Assembly: GCA_051530055.1 (NCBI GenBank)
Contig: CM121342.1
Span: 11,532,001-11,596,000, forward strand
Direction of reading: 5' to 3'
From: Neoechinorhynchus agilis
Lineage: Eukaryota > Acanthocephala
DNA length: 64,000 bases
In this document: positions 23,001 to 32,783 of the stretch, in pieces
Layout of the letters: each line of letters begins with the position of its first letter
How positions within the stretch are numbered: the first letter of the stretch is position 1
Made by a program: the position numbers and the translations under genes
The notes under the pieces: model-generated
What the model saw: only the letters and a program-made list of their open reading frames with translations
Databases searched by the model: none
What the model was told of the DNA's origin: nothing

Positions 23001-24535
23001 ATGACTGAAATCAAACGCGAACGTTCATTTGACGAAAGTGGCGTTGTTTATAAAACTCCTCTGCCATCGGATGTCGCTGACGATGCTCCGGACGTTCTCT
23101 TATATCCACTCGTTCAACGAAACGTAAAGACGAACACTAAGCGATGTTCAACGACCCGTTCTATTTCATGTAGACATGATCATTTCGAGTTCAATTGTTC
23201 TACCGGGATCCGGATTGATCATGAGTTAAGCCTATGGTTCGTGACATCGGAACTCAGACGATATCGGATGAATTTGGACTGATTCCAATTCCAATGCCAA
23301 CAACGGTTCCGGTGCCGTTTTGCATGTACAAATGTAATGTTCCCCTCTTGGTCCCGATTCCGGTTCTTATGCCTTATCCCGTGTTTTTGCCAATATCTCC
23401 TGAAAAGTTCGGTGAATTCTGCGATCAAGTCCAACTTATGGACGGAGTTATCCGATCGAACGAGAACGAAGAATTGTACGCGCAAAAACGAATGATTTCC
23501 TCTAACCATCCAGAACCATCAATCAATGGTCCTTCTATTCCAATTGATCACAAACACAATTCCACTCTTGGAGCTCGATTATTCAATGATTTTGTAGCTA
23601 AACTCCACTCCGAGGATGCATCGATTCCTCGGTCATTCACCGAACACACCGCTAAACAACTTTGCGAAACACTTTTAAGATTTATCTCTCAACTTAAAAA
23701 ATCTGACGGATCCCCTTGTTCTCCTGAAGCACTCTATTTCGTCTGTATCGGAATTCATTATTATCTTCAACTCATAGGGAGAGAAGAAGACATTTTCTAT
23801 GATAAAGAATTCAATGCCTTTTCAAGCGTACTATTCGATCGAATTCAGCATTCCGCTATTCAGATCGATCTACGGAACAATAGCATTTATTCAACGATAA
23901 GTGAGCCAGTTCTGTGGAAGACCCGAATGCTTGGTGCTCATTCTCCTCGAATTTTACTGAACACGTTATTTTATTTAAATATTAAGTGCTTTCTTATTCG
24001 AGGAATCAAAGACCACTACGACCTAACTTTCGCAAATGTCCGACGACACGTTAAACGCTGGGTTCTACCAGTCGAAACCAATGCTGGAAAGGAACAAATA
24101 CTCGAAAATAAGATGAGTGAAAGTGAGGAGAGAGAAAATCAACGTTATCGCGAAATGCGTAGGCAAAGGTTCATCCGTTACTATCCTACGCATGATCCAG
24201 ATCTTATTTTTGAGCAAATGGAAGATCGATCTTTTTCTGTACATTGCGCATGTCACATTTTCGAATTCTATGTTGCAAGGTGTCCGGTTCACCTTCGACA
24301 TTCGAATCAGTGCCTTTATCTTGAACCAGAGAAGTCCGTCTGCCCCGAATCACCAATCTGGTTCAGTGCAAAAACCGTTTCAAATCTCACTTTGAAGAAA
24401 ATGGCTCTACAAACGAGAATGGTAAAGGAAATGTCCGAGCTAGAAGTTGCGTTTGCAACAAACTGTGCGGACTCTATGGGCAGTGCTCGAATCACAGGAT
24501 CGCAATACACAGAGAGCTCCAGAATGACTGGCTGA
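23001..24535 (+). CDS. QRICH1/ZMYM-type protein with C-terminal DUF3504 domain
   Basis: ATG 23001 lies 10 bases after tttcctttag. Exon 1 (23001-23123, 41 codons) ends at a GT; exon 2 starts at 23231 after a weak AG, in phase, giving about 475 residues. The protein has the ZMYM/QRICH1 hallmark: IGTQT, then a Pro/Val-rich stretch (LIPIPMPTTVPVP ... VPIPVLMPYPVFLP). A DUF3504-type domain follows: SPEALYFVCIGIHYYL, VLWKTRMLGAHSPRILLNTL, FYLNIKCFLIRG and the tail CPESPIWFSAKTVSNLTL. This domain is found in ZMYM2/3/4 and QRICH1, nuclear chromatin and transcription cofactors. No MYM zinc fingers are present, so it is nearer QRICH1 in layout, or a truncated ZMYM (woc-like) protein. The first intron is less certain than the domain call. 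Confidence 0.85.
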
Positions 24536-24699
24536 CCCGTGAAATGCTATTAATATGTGATGATGTGCGTTTCTTCAAACAAATTAGAACAAAAATGAAT
24601 TTTCTTTAACTTTTTCACACGCTTAAATGTCTTCGAAGAAAGCGAAGAAGCTCCTTACATCCTTTTAGTCTATCCATAAAACAATTCTATAGCCTTCAA

Positions 24700-25071
24700 A
24701 TGTACTCCACATTGCGAACGAGAGTTCTGGACATCATCTTTACGAACGTTCCACATTTCGATGTCGCATCTTTAACACACTTCACAACTCCACACGCCTT
24801 TGTAGACTCCCGAGTAAGCCGTAAGACGGCGAATGCTCGAGAATAAAGATTATCATTAAAACAGCCCTCTCCCAGGTGTTCATTTTCGAAAGCAAAACTT
24901 GATAAATTCATTGTGGATGGAAACTCAAGTAGTATTTTACAAGATTATGAACATGCGGTTAAACAAACCGATCTTTACTACTATCACAACGACGGCGAAA
25001 GCTCCTTGATCGTTGAACATCTTTATCCTCCATTGTTTCGAAGATCCGGCAATCCTTTTTTGAATCGCTGA
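24700..25071 (+). CDS. Small two-exon gene, product unknown
   Basis: ATG 24700 follows ttctatag by seven bases. Exon 1 (24700-24813, 38 codons, begins MYSTLRTRVLDIIF) ends at a strong gtaagc donor. Exon 2 starts after attaaaacag at 24865, in phase, and reads PSPRCSFSKAKLDKFIVDG..., YEHAVKQTDLYYYHNDG..., IVEHLYPPLFRR to TGA 25069-25071. The intron is 51 bp, as in the neighbouring genes, and the residue mix looks protein-like on this strand. The product would be 106 residues. I recognise no family. The last codons overlap a repeat that also occurs at 28381-28464, so the C-terminus may be repeat-derived. A 71-codon minus-strand frame over the same DNA is taken to be its shadow. Confidence 0.45.
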
Positions 25072-25121
25072 TTTTCTGATAAAAATAGTTTTGTTGTGAC
25101 TAACCATTTTTCAACCTTGGT
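25041..25121 (+). repeat. 80-bp dispersed repeat, copy 1
   Basis: The segment starting atccggcaatccttttttgaa and running through ttttctgataaaaatagttt matches 28381-28464 with few differences. The two copies flank the ARNT gene in the same orientation. Confidence 0.8.
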
Positions 25122-25876
25122 TAAAAATTCTACGGTGCCTGGTCCGAATGCGAAACACGCCCCATGTGGAATATATTAAGAATATAGTGAATGATGTGCA
25201 AAAATCTTTACCAGTAAACTTAAAATATGATCCGGAAACGCAGCGAGTGGGGTCGCGACCACTGAGGGGAGAGCGATGCCGCTTCGTGGACGATGGTGAT
25301 TGTTGAAACGTTTTGTTGTTGTGTGCGTAACCGGTGAATCTTAATAAAAATAACTTTTTCCAAAAAAAACATTAGTCTTATAGTATTAAGGTTGTTTTTG
25401 GCCCAGTGAGGTTTTTGTTCGAGTGAGTAACAAATTGCAAGCTAACCACCGCATTCAAAATCTATAAAAATATAACTAGTTAATCCGTCACAATGCATTT
25501 GTTACAAAATTCATTCTCTCTCTTGGACATTTAGGAATACGACACAGAATTTCAATAACTGAAACGATTCCGCCCTTGTAAAGTTTTGAAGAGAAAAGCA
25601 TAAATATCACAAGAAAATATTTCCAGTATAATGGTTTGCTTTAAACCTTTATTCTGAGCATTATTATTTTAGGATACTGTTTTTGCGTGCCCACTTTTTT
25701 TTAATCATAGTGATTTTTTATTTCCATATTTAGGGCGACAAAATCTTAATGTCAGGTGCGAATTTTCTTTTAAACAATGAGTTAAAATGTTTATCGAATC
25801 AAAACCAAGTGACTACACAAAGATCATCGACCATCAAACATTAAAAACGTTAATTTTTCTAGAAGTATTAAAATCT
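25122..25876. other. Intergenic stretch, no gene recognised
   Basis: AT-rich except for a short GC-rich island around 25225-25290. I see no motif in that island that I can name. Confidence 0.4.
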
Positions 25877-27346
25877 CTAAAGCATATACTGATCTTCTTG
25901 TGAATGTGGACCGCACACGGGACACTCACTGACCGGCTTCGCCTGTATTAACTACAATAGACTACATGATTAAGCAGTCTTAAAAAATACCTGACTTTGA
26001 GCGTCTTCGACGAACGAAATGTGATCAATAGAATCCTTTGTGTCCAGGGATACATTTATTTGAACATTATCCATTTGCGCTGGTTGAAACCTCCATTCGA
26101 CACTGGAGTTTACGCTTGAGAGACAATACGTGCCGATCACATAGTGTAGTTCATTGCTGTATGGATTACGCAATGCTTTGTATTGGCAATCCAGAGTGAT
26201 ACATGCTCCATCTGATCGAATAAATCGGCAAAATCGTACGATTTGTTCTACTTCTGAACCAATCGAGCACTGAATAGCAAGCTGAATTCGTTGCTTGTCC
26301 TGATCAACGCAAAATTCTCCTATAAGGGCATTCAAGAGTTGGTCTTTTGGTATACCGAACAAGTGAGATGTCCTTTTAGTGGATTAAAAAATTAAAGTAA
26401 TGCAAAAAGGAATAATACCCATTGCTTAGGTAAACGATGTTCCCATTTGGATCATGGCGCATGTAAGCTCGATGCGGTTGTGCCAAAGAAGGATTAGAGA
26501 TTGGAACAAAGCTAGCAATGGCGATAAAACATCTCTGCTTTTTAGAATCACTAGAATGTAGATCAAAAGTGAATTTTCCGTTCATTACGGTAGCCATGTA
26601 GTAGTTCTCGTCTTCTTGCACTTTCCACCGGCATGCGATTTGGCCCCTTGCTTCACCGTCGTCCGGACTTTCAAAGTCTAAATGCCTAGGAGCTCCGTTC
26701 TTCAACTCAACCCGATTCATTGAAGTTTCCGGCTCGTTGAGAAATTGTCTCATTGGCGCGATGTCGTCAGGGTGGATGAGAGAGTAAACGGAACTCGATA
26801 TCGGCTTCTGATTAATGGATTAGGACTGCAGCTAAGATTGACATAAACTCACAATTGTGTCTTTTAGGATCAATTCACTTCTTGAATGAAATAAAATAGT
26901 GCCATTTTCACACTCTATCACAGTTATGAACCCTCCAGTGACCTTAAAAGAACTTGTAAGCATGAAAAAAATAGATTAATACTTCATGCAAGATGGTCAT
27001 CATTTGTTGTTCGTTCATGAATTCCCTACACTTTGCTTAAAAAAAGATGCAATTAAATTTTTTGGGAACAACAAATTTGTACCTTTGATTTTATTGACAA
27101 GTTGGGCGGCCATTCTCAGAATAGTCAATTTATCAGGTCTTCTTGAAAGATGGCTACAGGCTGGAACGGCATCGCACAGTTCGCTGAATAAACTCGTCAT
27201 TTTAACCCGTCTTCGTCGTTCAATCTCACAATGGTTTTCCCTAAACGTAACATTAAAACCACCAGCATCCAGAATCGAGAAAACCTCGCCAATCTTTCTT
27301 TAGTAGCCTCATCTATAGTTTTTCTTCGCCTAATTGGCTTATCCAT
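25877..27346 (-). CDS. aha-1: ARNT/AHA-1 bHLH-PAS transcription factor
   Basis: Obligate dimer partner of bHLH-PAS factors such as AhR, HIF and Sim; acts in the nucleus on E-box-like sites. Seven exons on the minus strand join without a frame break: 27346-27285, 27240-27083, 27035-26983, 26942-26853, 26807-26419, 26372-25991, 25942-25877, with introns of 40-48 bp, all GT-AG. The sum is 1,200 bases, or 399 residues. The basic region reads [16 protein letters not shown], followed by HLH words [20 protein letters not shown] and [17 protein letters not shown] contains [19 protein letters not shown] and [13 protein letters not shown] contains [28 protein letters not shown] and [15 protein letters not shown]. 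It ends in a short tail with PVSECPVCG, so the long glutamine-rich activation region of vertebrate ARNT is absent. C. elegans AHA-1 is of similar length. Confidence 0.93.
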
Positions 27347-27448
27347 TTTTGAAAGGTCGTATGAAGGCGACCTCAAAATTAATAGACTTCTCTAGCACAA
27401 TCCGATCTCAACAACAATTGATCTCTTGTACGTGTCCTAAATATCTCC

Positions 27449-27454
27449 CACGTG
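27449..27454. promoter_or_regulatory. E-box CACGTG upstream of the ARNT gene
   Basis: A perfect palindromic CACGTG lies about 103 bp upstream of the ARNT start codon, with a second ACGTG core about 20 bp further upstream (27430-27434). ARNT homodimers bind CACGTG, and ARNT-HIF dimers bind RCGTG. Function is inferred from position only. Confidence 0.35.
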
Positions 27455-28792
27455 TGCAGTTCGAAGCAGTTTAGCATGGCCCGGTGAGAAACGTTTCTCA
27501 GTTTGTGGCACGTCTTTTGTCTCCTTGGTAAAATTGTGATCGAGAGAGAAATATCACAATTGCAGAATAGACGCTCAGAATCGGCGATTCGTTTCTTAGC
27601 GAAGTCAAACGTTATTTTCTATTTTACAAATTTTTAAGAATATATTTCGAAATAAGAGAGCCCGGCTCGTCAGTCATTGTTTAAGTATTTTATTCACTCA
27701 AATGTTATCATCCCGATGGATTTTACGTTCAATTCGTTACGCAGTTAATGTTCAACGTCAGGCTTCTGGATCTAAAAAGAGAAATGAACTAAAAAGCGAA
27801 CCATAATTTAACAGCAACTGAAAATTGAGGCTTCGATTATTGCTTTCTAAATCGGCAAGTAATTGGACACGAAACAATCATTGTACGTCCGAATCTAAAG
27901 TATGGATTAATATATACTTGCCAATTGATTATCCCAAATTATATTTTTTACACATTTAAATCCTTCTTTTTTGCTCGTCCTTTTTATGTCAAAAAGCTCA
28001 CTTTTGTTGCTCAAAAATGATTACTCGGCGGATTCGTGGACCTTTTTTAGATGAATCGGATTTCCTGATCAGACACAAAAAACGAATTTGCCTAAATCGT
28101 TCTATTTTTTATTACATAATTTTTTATTTTTCATAATTTTATATAAAAATTCTTTACAAAAATTATATTAAAATGTTAATATGTGAGGAGATAGCGGGCT
28201 AATTGATTAAAAGTGTTATTTAGATGTCTTAACTCGGTAAAAAGAATTATTTATTAAAGACGTTTAGAAACTCGTCGGGTTCATCATAAGTTCGTTAGTT
28301 ATCAAACGACGAACACATCTAAAAAGTTATATTATTTAAACAAGGCTCAAAGTTGCGATATGAACTTAGGCATTGCATCGAGAATCCGGCATTCCTTTTT
28401 TGAATTGCTGATTTTCTGATAAAAATAGTTTTGTAATTGCGATCAACCATTTTAAAATCTTGGTGTCTCAGTGGCGACGGATTGATTCATTTGTACTTCT
28501 CCCCTTTTCAATGCCCTTTTCGCCACTTCACCGGTGCCAGAAACTGCAAGGGACAAGTTGCTTTTAGCAATCGTATTCGGGTTAAGTAGGAAACTAAAAA
28601 AGGACGTTACAAAAAATAATAAGTTTGACTCTGTAAATTCAACAGCAATCACCAATGTCCACCACTATCGCCATAAAAACTCATTGCCGTGATATGTATG
28701 CATTTCGTTACAAGTTACATTACTCATTCGTATTGAAAATAAAAACTGAAATAGCCACCCACCCATCGATCCACTTGTTTGTGACTTTGTCA
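27455..28792. other. Intergenic AT-rich region between ARNT and the UBP zinc-finger gene
   Basis: No gene recognised. It contains copy 2 of the 80-bp dispersed repeat (28381-28464). A 67-codon minus-strand frame at 28452-28655 has no recognisable motif and overlaps that repeat. Confidence 0.4.
28381..28464 (+). repeat. 80-bp dispersed repeat, copy 2
   Basis: Matches 25041-25121, same orientation; see that entry. Confidence 0.8.
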
Positions 28793-29287
28793 ATGGGAAA
28801 AAGATGTCCTCACACGACCGGAGATTCCTTCAAGATTGGAACACTTATTGTTCGATTCGACATAACACAACAAGCATTTAAATGGGAGTGCAGCGAGTGC
28901 AACTCGTCTGATACATTGTTAGTAAGTATTTTGGTTTAATTCTATGAAGAAACTCATCCCTCATTTGAAAGGCATGTTTGGAGTGCTCATTTATTGGTTG
29001 TGTAGAACAAGAATCAATACATCTTAGACAGCATATTCAATGCACAAACGTAAGCTTACTATTCACTGATTTGACATTATAGTTAACTGTTTCAGCATTC
29101 ATTGTTCATAGACGTTAAAACATGCACATACTTTTGGTAAGTATTAAAGAATTCGTGAAAGTTAGTCACTTATCGTTTAAGTGCACACTGCAACCGATGG
29201 CTTAACGAAGCAGATTTGAACGATGAACTGAAGGGCATTGGTAAACATCTAAAGGAAATTTTGGACCTGCGAAAAGGATTTAAGTGA
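28793..29287 (+). CDS. Free-standing UBP-type zinc finger protein (USP44/49-like N-domain)
   Basis: Four exons join in phase: 28793-28921, 28972-29049, 29096-29136 and 29182-29287, with introns of 45-50 bp having gtaag donors, giving 117 residues. All metal ligands of a ZnF-UBP domain are visible: CPH near the start, WECSEC, ACLECSFIGC, SIHLRQH, a later H, and CAHC. The layout (WEC, ACLEC, HSLFIDV, YFCAHCNRWL, then a short charged helix DELKGIGKHLKEI) matches the N-terminal finger of USP44/USP49/USP3, which binds free ubiquitin C-termini. No Cys/His protease boxes follow; the next recognisable frame is on the other strand. The start was taken at MGKRCPH; an in-frame Met at 28655 would add 46 residues without motif. 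Confidence 0.75.
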
Positions 29288-29511
29288 TTTAGTTCTTTCT
29301 AAACTATAATAAATGATCTCTATTGTAATTGGAAAAGAATATCACGGTACGAATTCCAGCTTTACACTTAATATTCTGAAGAACGAAATACAACGACATC
29401 CCATGAAATCAGTTCGAAAGTCTTACGGAAATTTTTTGTAAAGCGAGTATAATCGAGTTTTATGAAGCGATGTACAAGAACCGCAAACTTGTTTATTAAA
29501 CAAACATTGAT

Positions 29512-29868
29512 TTAAAACAAAAGTAAAGGCGCCGTGGTCCACACTAGAGACAATGTCCCAGTTAAAATTTGTGTGATGAAAACGATATCCTCAATTCGAA
29601 AACATCTCATTGGAGTCTCACAGGAACTACTGATTGGCGCAGTAATGCTTCGTAGTATTCTTGAAGAAAGTGATTTCTGTCGAATTGAATCTATCACAAA
29701 GAACCGAAATGGTCGCTTCGTGCAATTCTTCAAATCTGCAATTGATTCGAAACAAACTGTCGCACTTCTGGTGGTTTTGTAATCATCGCAAACCAAAATA
29801 AAAGTGGAATAAAGAAATACCGTCAACGAAATGACCGATAAAAACTGAAAATATTTTTCCATCTTCAT
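29512..29868 (-). CDS. Small putative membrane or secreted protein, doubtful
   Basis: A 118-codon frame begins MKMEKYFQFLSVISLTVFLY, a plausible signal peptide or anchor, and ends with a second hydrophobic run (ILTGTLSLVWTTAPLLLF), the shape of a GPI-anchored or two-span protein. An acceptor-like ctgatctag precedes the ATG by 15 bases. A GT after ISLT and an AG about 55 bases later allow an alternative reading with five Cys (CDSLF..., ending HYCANQ). The two readings cannot be separated here. No family recognised. Confidence 0.3.
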   Translation of the reverse strand: MKMEKYFQFLSVISLTVFLYSTFILVCDDYKTTRSATVCFESIADLKNCTKRPFRFFVIDSIRQKSLSSRILRSITAPISSSCETPMRCFRIEDIVFITQILTGTLSLVWTTAPLLLF

Positions 29869-30049
29869 TTGCCTTCCACTAATCTAGATCAGTATACGCA
29901 ATAAAATCCATAGTTTGTTGCCCTGGTTACAACAGTGATCACCACGACCTTCATTCGCCTTCATTAAGCCGAAAAGGCTTGCAAACACTCGAATTCACTG
30001 ATTTTAGTTTTAAAGGGTTCGTTACTTACTTTTTTCAACAGAGTTCGAA

Positions 30050-30290
30050 AAACGTCCACGTCACTGCTCTGGACCACTCAGCTGCCGTTCTAGTCGAAAG
30101 GACGAATACAGCGTTTCCCCCTGAATTCTCCTGCCTTAGGACCTTCAGTGATTCGCCCGAGTCTCTTGGATTTGACAAGGTTCTGCAACGAGCGGTCCAA
30201 ACGATCTCTGATCATTTTGTTGGACAGAAATGTCTCAGGCTTGGGGTGGAAATACTGGAGAAACTCTAAGCAGTGACGGCTATGGGCATC
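30050..30290 (-). mobile_element. LINE-A 3'-end fragment 1
   Basis: Shares the block gaccactcagctgccgttct ... cgaaaggacg ... cagcgtt with 37255-37440 and 59385-59620. Reverse-strand translation resembles the QRGNAASVLST tail of LINE-A. Truncated, non-coding; it lies downstream of the THOC1 3' end. Confidence 0.65.
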
Positions 30291-30448
30291 TCCTCCACTG
30301 TTCTGGGCATCGATGCCTTTTTTTTCAAATGATTAAACCTACTTAGATCGCTCTTTATGCTGATCGCATGAGAAATGCAATTTTCTAAAGAATCGAATTT
30401 TAAGAGTATTGCTAATTGTGTTCTTATTGTCTCTGATGGTTTTGACTA

Positions 30449-30454
30449 TTTATT
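30449..30454 (-). terminator. Poly(A) signal AATAAA of THOC1
   Basis: Reverse complement tttatt, eight bases past the THOC1 stop; unusually close but consistent with a compact 3' UTR. Confidence 0.5.
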
Positions 30455-30461
30455 TCTACCG

Positions 30462-32150
30462 TCACTCATCTTCTGTAGTAGCACCGTTGTCGTCCACGGG
30501 AAGAGTTTCTTCTTCTACAGTCCTTGATTCCTCAATCATGGGAGTCTTTTCCGTTTGTGGCATCGGCGGATTAGGTGCCATTACTTGTGAATGTTGTGAT
30601 ACAACGAGAATTGGTGGATCTTTGGCGACCAACTTAGCCGACTCCCGATTAATTTGTCGAGTTTTCATCTTTTCAAGGACATGGAACAAGAAGTCATTGA
30701 CCTTCCGCGAGTTTTGGGCGGATGGTGAGAAGGATGTGCGTGTAGACCGAGCTAATCTAAGTGCTCGCCAGCTCCACGTTTCATCGGGAGCGATAAAATC
30801 CGATGGCTTCGCTTTCAGATCAAAGTTCTTAAGAGCACTGTCAAAGAAATCGGGAGACGCTGTGAGTTCCTGAATTGGAGTTTGCTCAGTTGACCAAAAT
30901 GATTGCTGTTGTTGTCCTATTGTCCTCAGGACATTTTCACATTCTTGCTGTCTTTGAACTCTAGTTTTGGTCAACGGAACAGGTATCGGTGTTTGTTGTG
31001 GATCAATGGAATGTTTCCTCTTCCTCGGTGTGGCATCACCCGGTTCAAGTTCCATCGCACTTGCCGGACACCCTCCGTTTTTCCACTCATTCCACGTCCG
31101 ACACTCTCTGTCCAATAAAGAAGCTACCGTTTGACCGAGTTGCGGGTCTTCAGAACACTCACTGAGTAGCTCACAACATCTTCGAAAGGCCCTGCCGATT
31201 TCGTCTGATTTTTCTTTGACCAGATCATCAGTTCGGAATTTCACAGGATCCGTGAAGTATCTACACGCGATCATTACCTGAATCAGGAATTGCTGACGAA
31301 AGAGAGGATCACTCATTTGAGTATCGAGATCATTTTCGTTTGTGAAAGTAGATGCGTTCGCCGGTCTATGCTCCTGATTTCTTAAACATTGCTCGGGAGC
31401 TAGTTTGTAGCTGTAGAAACAGTCCAAAACATAATTTAAACTGTCCATGAATGCATCCCATCTTCTCATTGCGGACGATGGATCGATCAAGAAAGATTGG
31501 AGTGTATTAAAATGGTCAGATATGCGATTTGTGGTCTCCTTTTCGTCTTCATCGTCTTCCTCGGACTTCGCCGCAGTCACATGATCGCTAATACGCTCCT
31601 GATTGAAGGCAGACGTAAGATTGAGAGCACTTTTCTCGGTTATGGGGTACAAACGAGCAAGAAATATTTGTATGCGTCCACAGAACTTAGTCATATGAAC
31701 ACGGCAAACTCGTTTAAGGAGATCATTACACGCCCTGAGAAGGTTGTTTTTGCTTGCGGCGAAGAAAATAGTTGATTTCCAAACGTCTGTATAAGCTTCA
31801 ATGATGGTGAAGACCGTGTGAAAGCATTCCTCAACGGTGCTTGTGTTCAAAGAATCTGTCACGATCATCGAGGGGACTTGCGGACCCAAAGTATCAGCCT
31901 CTACGGCATTTACGCTTAATTTAAGCAAACGATCGAGTACGATATACAGATCAGAAGAAGACAGTCGAGCTGAGCACTGTTCAATTGCTAGATAACGGAA
32001 TGTGAGTTCAAGTGCGTGTCGATCGTCCGTTTCCTTCGGGAGAGTAGCTGAGATCTCCTCTGGTGATGGAAGGTCATTGTCTGGCGACAAAATCGCTGAA
32101 CGAAGCAAACTTGATGTTTCAGCGTATAACAGGTCACCGCTGAATACCAT
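30462..32150 (-). CDS. THOC1: THO complex subunit 1 (THOC1/HPR1)
   Basis: THOC1 is a core subunit of THO/TREX, which couples transcription to mRNA packaging and export in the nucleus. The gene is one uninterrupted exon of 562 codons; tctttag lies 8 bases before the ATG. THOC1 signatures are FLIQVMIACRYFTDPVKF, the Glu/Cys-rich region before RTWNEWKNGGCP, a basic stretch with PRKRKHSID, and SWRALRLARSTRTSF. An acidic DDEDEKE stretch lies in the middle. Human THOC1 has about 657 residues with a C-terminal death domain; this protein ends in a disordered Glu/Pro tail (VEEETLPVDD) and has no death domain. AATAAA on the minus strand (30449-30454) lies just after the stop. Confidence 0.9.
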   Translation of the reverse strand: MVFSGDLLYAETSSLLRSAILSPDNDLPSPEEISATLPKETDDRHALELTFRYLAIEQCSARLSSSDLYIVLDRLLKLSVNAVEADTLGPQVPSMIVTDSLNTSTVEECFHTVFTIIEAYTDVWKSTIFFAASKNNLLRACNDLLKRVCRVHMTKFCGRIQIFLARLYPITEKSALNLTSAFNQERISDHVTAAKSEEDDEDEKETTNRISDHFNTLQSFLIDPSSAMRRWDAFMDSLNYVLDCFYSYKLAPEQCLRNQEHRPANASTFTNENDLDTQMSDPLFRQQFLIQVMIACRYFTDPVKFRTDDLVKEKSDEIGRAFRRCCELLSECSEDPQLGQTVASLLDRECRTWNEWKNGGCPASAMELEPGDATPRKRKHSIDPQQTPIPVPLTKTRVQRQQECENVLRTIGQQQQSFWSTEQTPIQELTASPDFFDSALKNFDLKAKPSDFIAPDETWSWRALRLARSTRTSFSPSAQNSRKVNDFLFHVLEKMKTRQINRESAKLVAKDPPILVVSQHSQVMAPNPPMPQTEKTPMIEESRTVEEETLPVDDNGATTEDE

Positions 32151-32573
32151 TGCAGTGTCTAAAGATTCAGCGCAGTGATCTCAACGACGCGTAAAACAAT
32201 GGATGGAAAATATTCGATTGAATCATCGAAAGAGAAAATCCTACGGATAACCAAATTATAATTGCGATGAGCATATTCCCTCGGGCATCCTTAGAATAAG
32301 AAAATGTTCGGTTATTGGAACAGTCTGAATTTGGCAATGAATGAACAAGAATCAATAGTCTACACATTTACCAAAATCGGTAGATGCGAATGTTAACAAG
32401 GTTTTAGTCTCGGGCATATAATAAGATTTCTCTGAATTTTTTGCGCCCCTCACGATGTAATCTCTAGAATCGATTATATGTTATTCACAAAATCTTTCTA
32501 TTCCTCTAAAACGTAATTTTATCCTCTGACTGGTGTACCTCAGGGTTTGCCGCTTTCTCAATTTCTACTTTCT

Positions 32574-32783
32574 TTGGGTAGTTTTTCCACCTCGGATTTA
32601 AGTTAACTAATTTATTTCCCCGATATTTCACGTTGGATAATTCCGACATTTTACCAAGGTTTATCATTGTTTGAAAGTCTTTTTAACTGCGAATGCAAAA
32701 AACTTACATGCAATGACATCCGACGTGAAATATCGGGGAAACAAATTAGTTAACTTAAATCCGAGGTGGAAAAACTACCAAAA
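32574..32783. repeat. Foldback element 1, 65-bp inverted arms
   Basis: Left arm 32574-32638 and right arm 32718-32783 are inverse copies with about three mismatches (ggtagtttttccacctcgg at one end, its complement at the other), around a 79-bp spacer. No frame. Looks like a short MITE or foldback repeat. Confidence 0.85.

Noticed and set aside
24696-24911. 71-residue minus-strand frame
   Set aside because: It overlaps the better supported plus-strand two-exon gene at 24700-25071.
28452-28655. 67-residue minus-strand frame upstream of the UBP finger gene
   Set aside because: No motif, overlaps the dispersed repeat, and no supporting splice or start context.
30050-30290. A tRNA-derived SINE family at 30050, 37255 and 59385 (ggtgtaacggt looks like an A box)
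   Set aside because: At 59385 the reverse strand encodes the LINE-A C-terminal tail (QRGNAASVL), so these are LINE 3' fragments; the A-box resemblance is chance.
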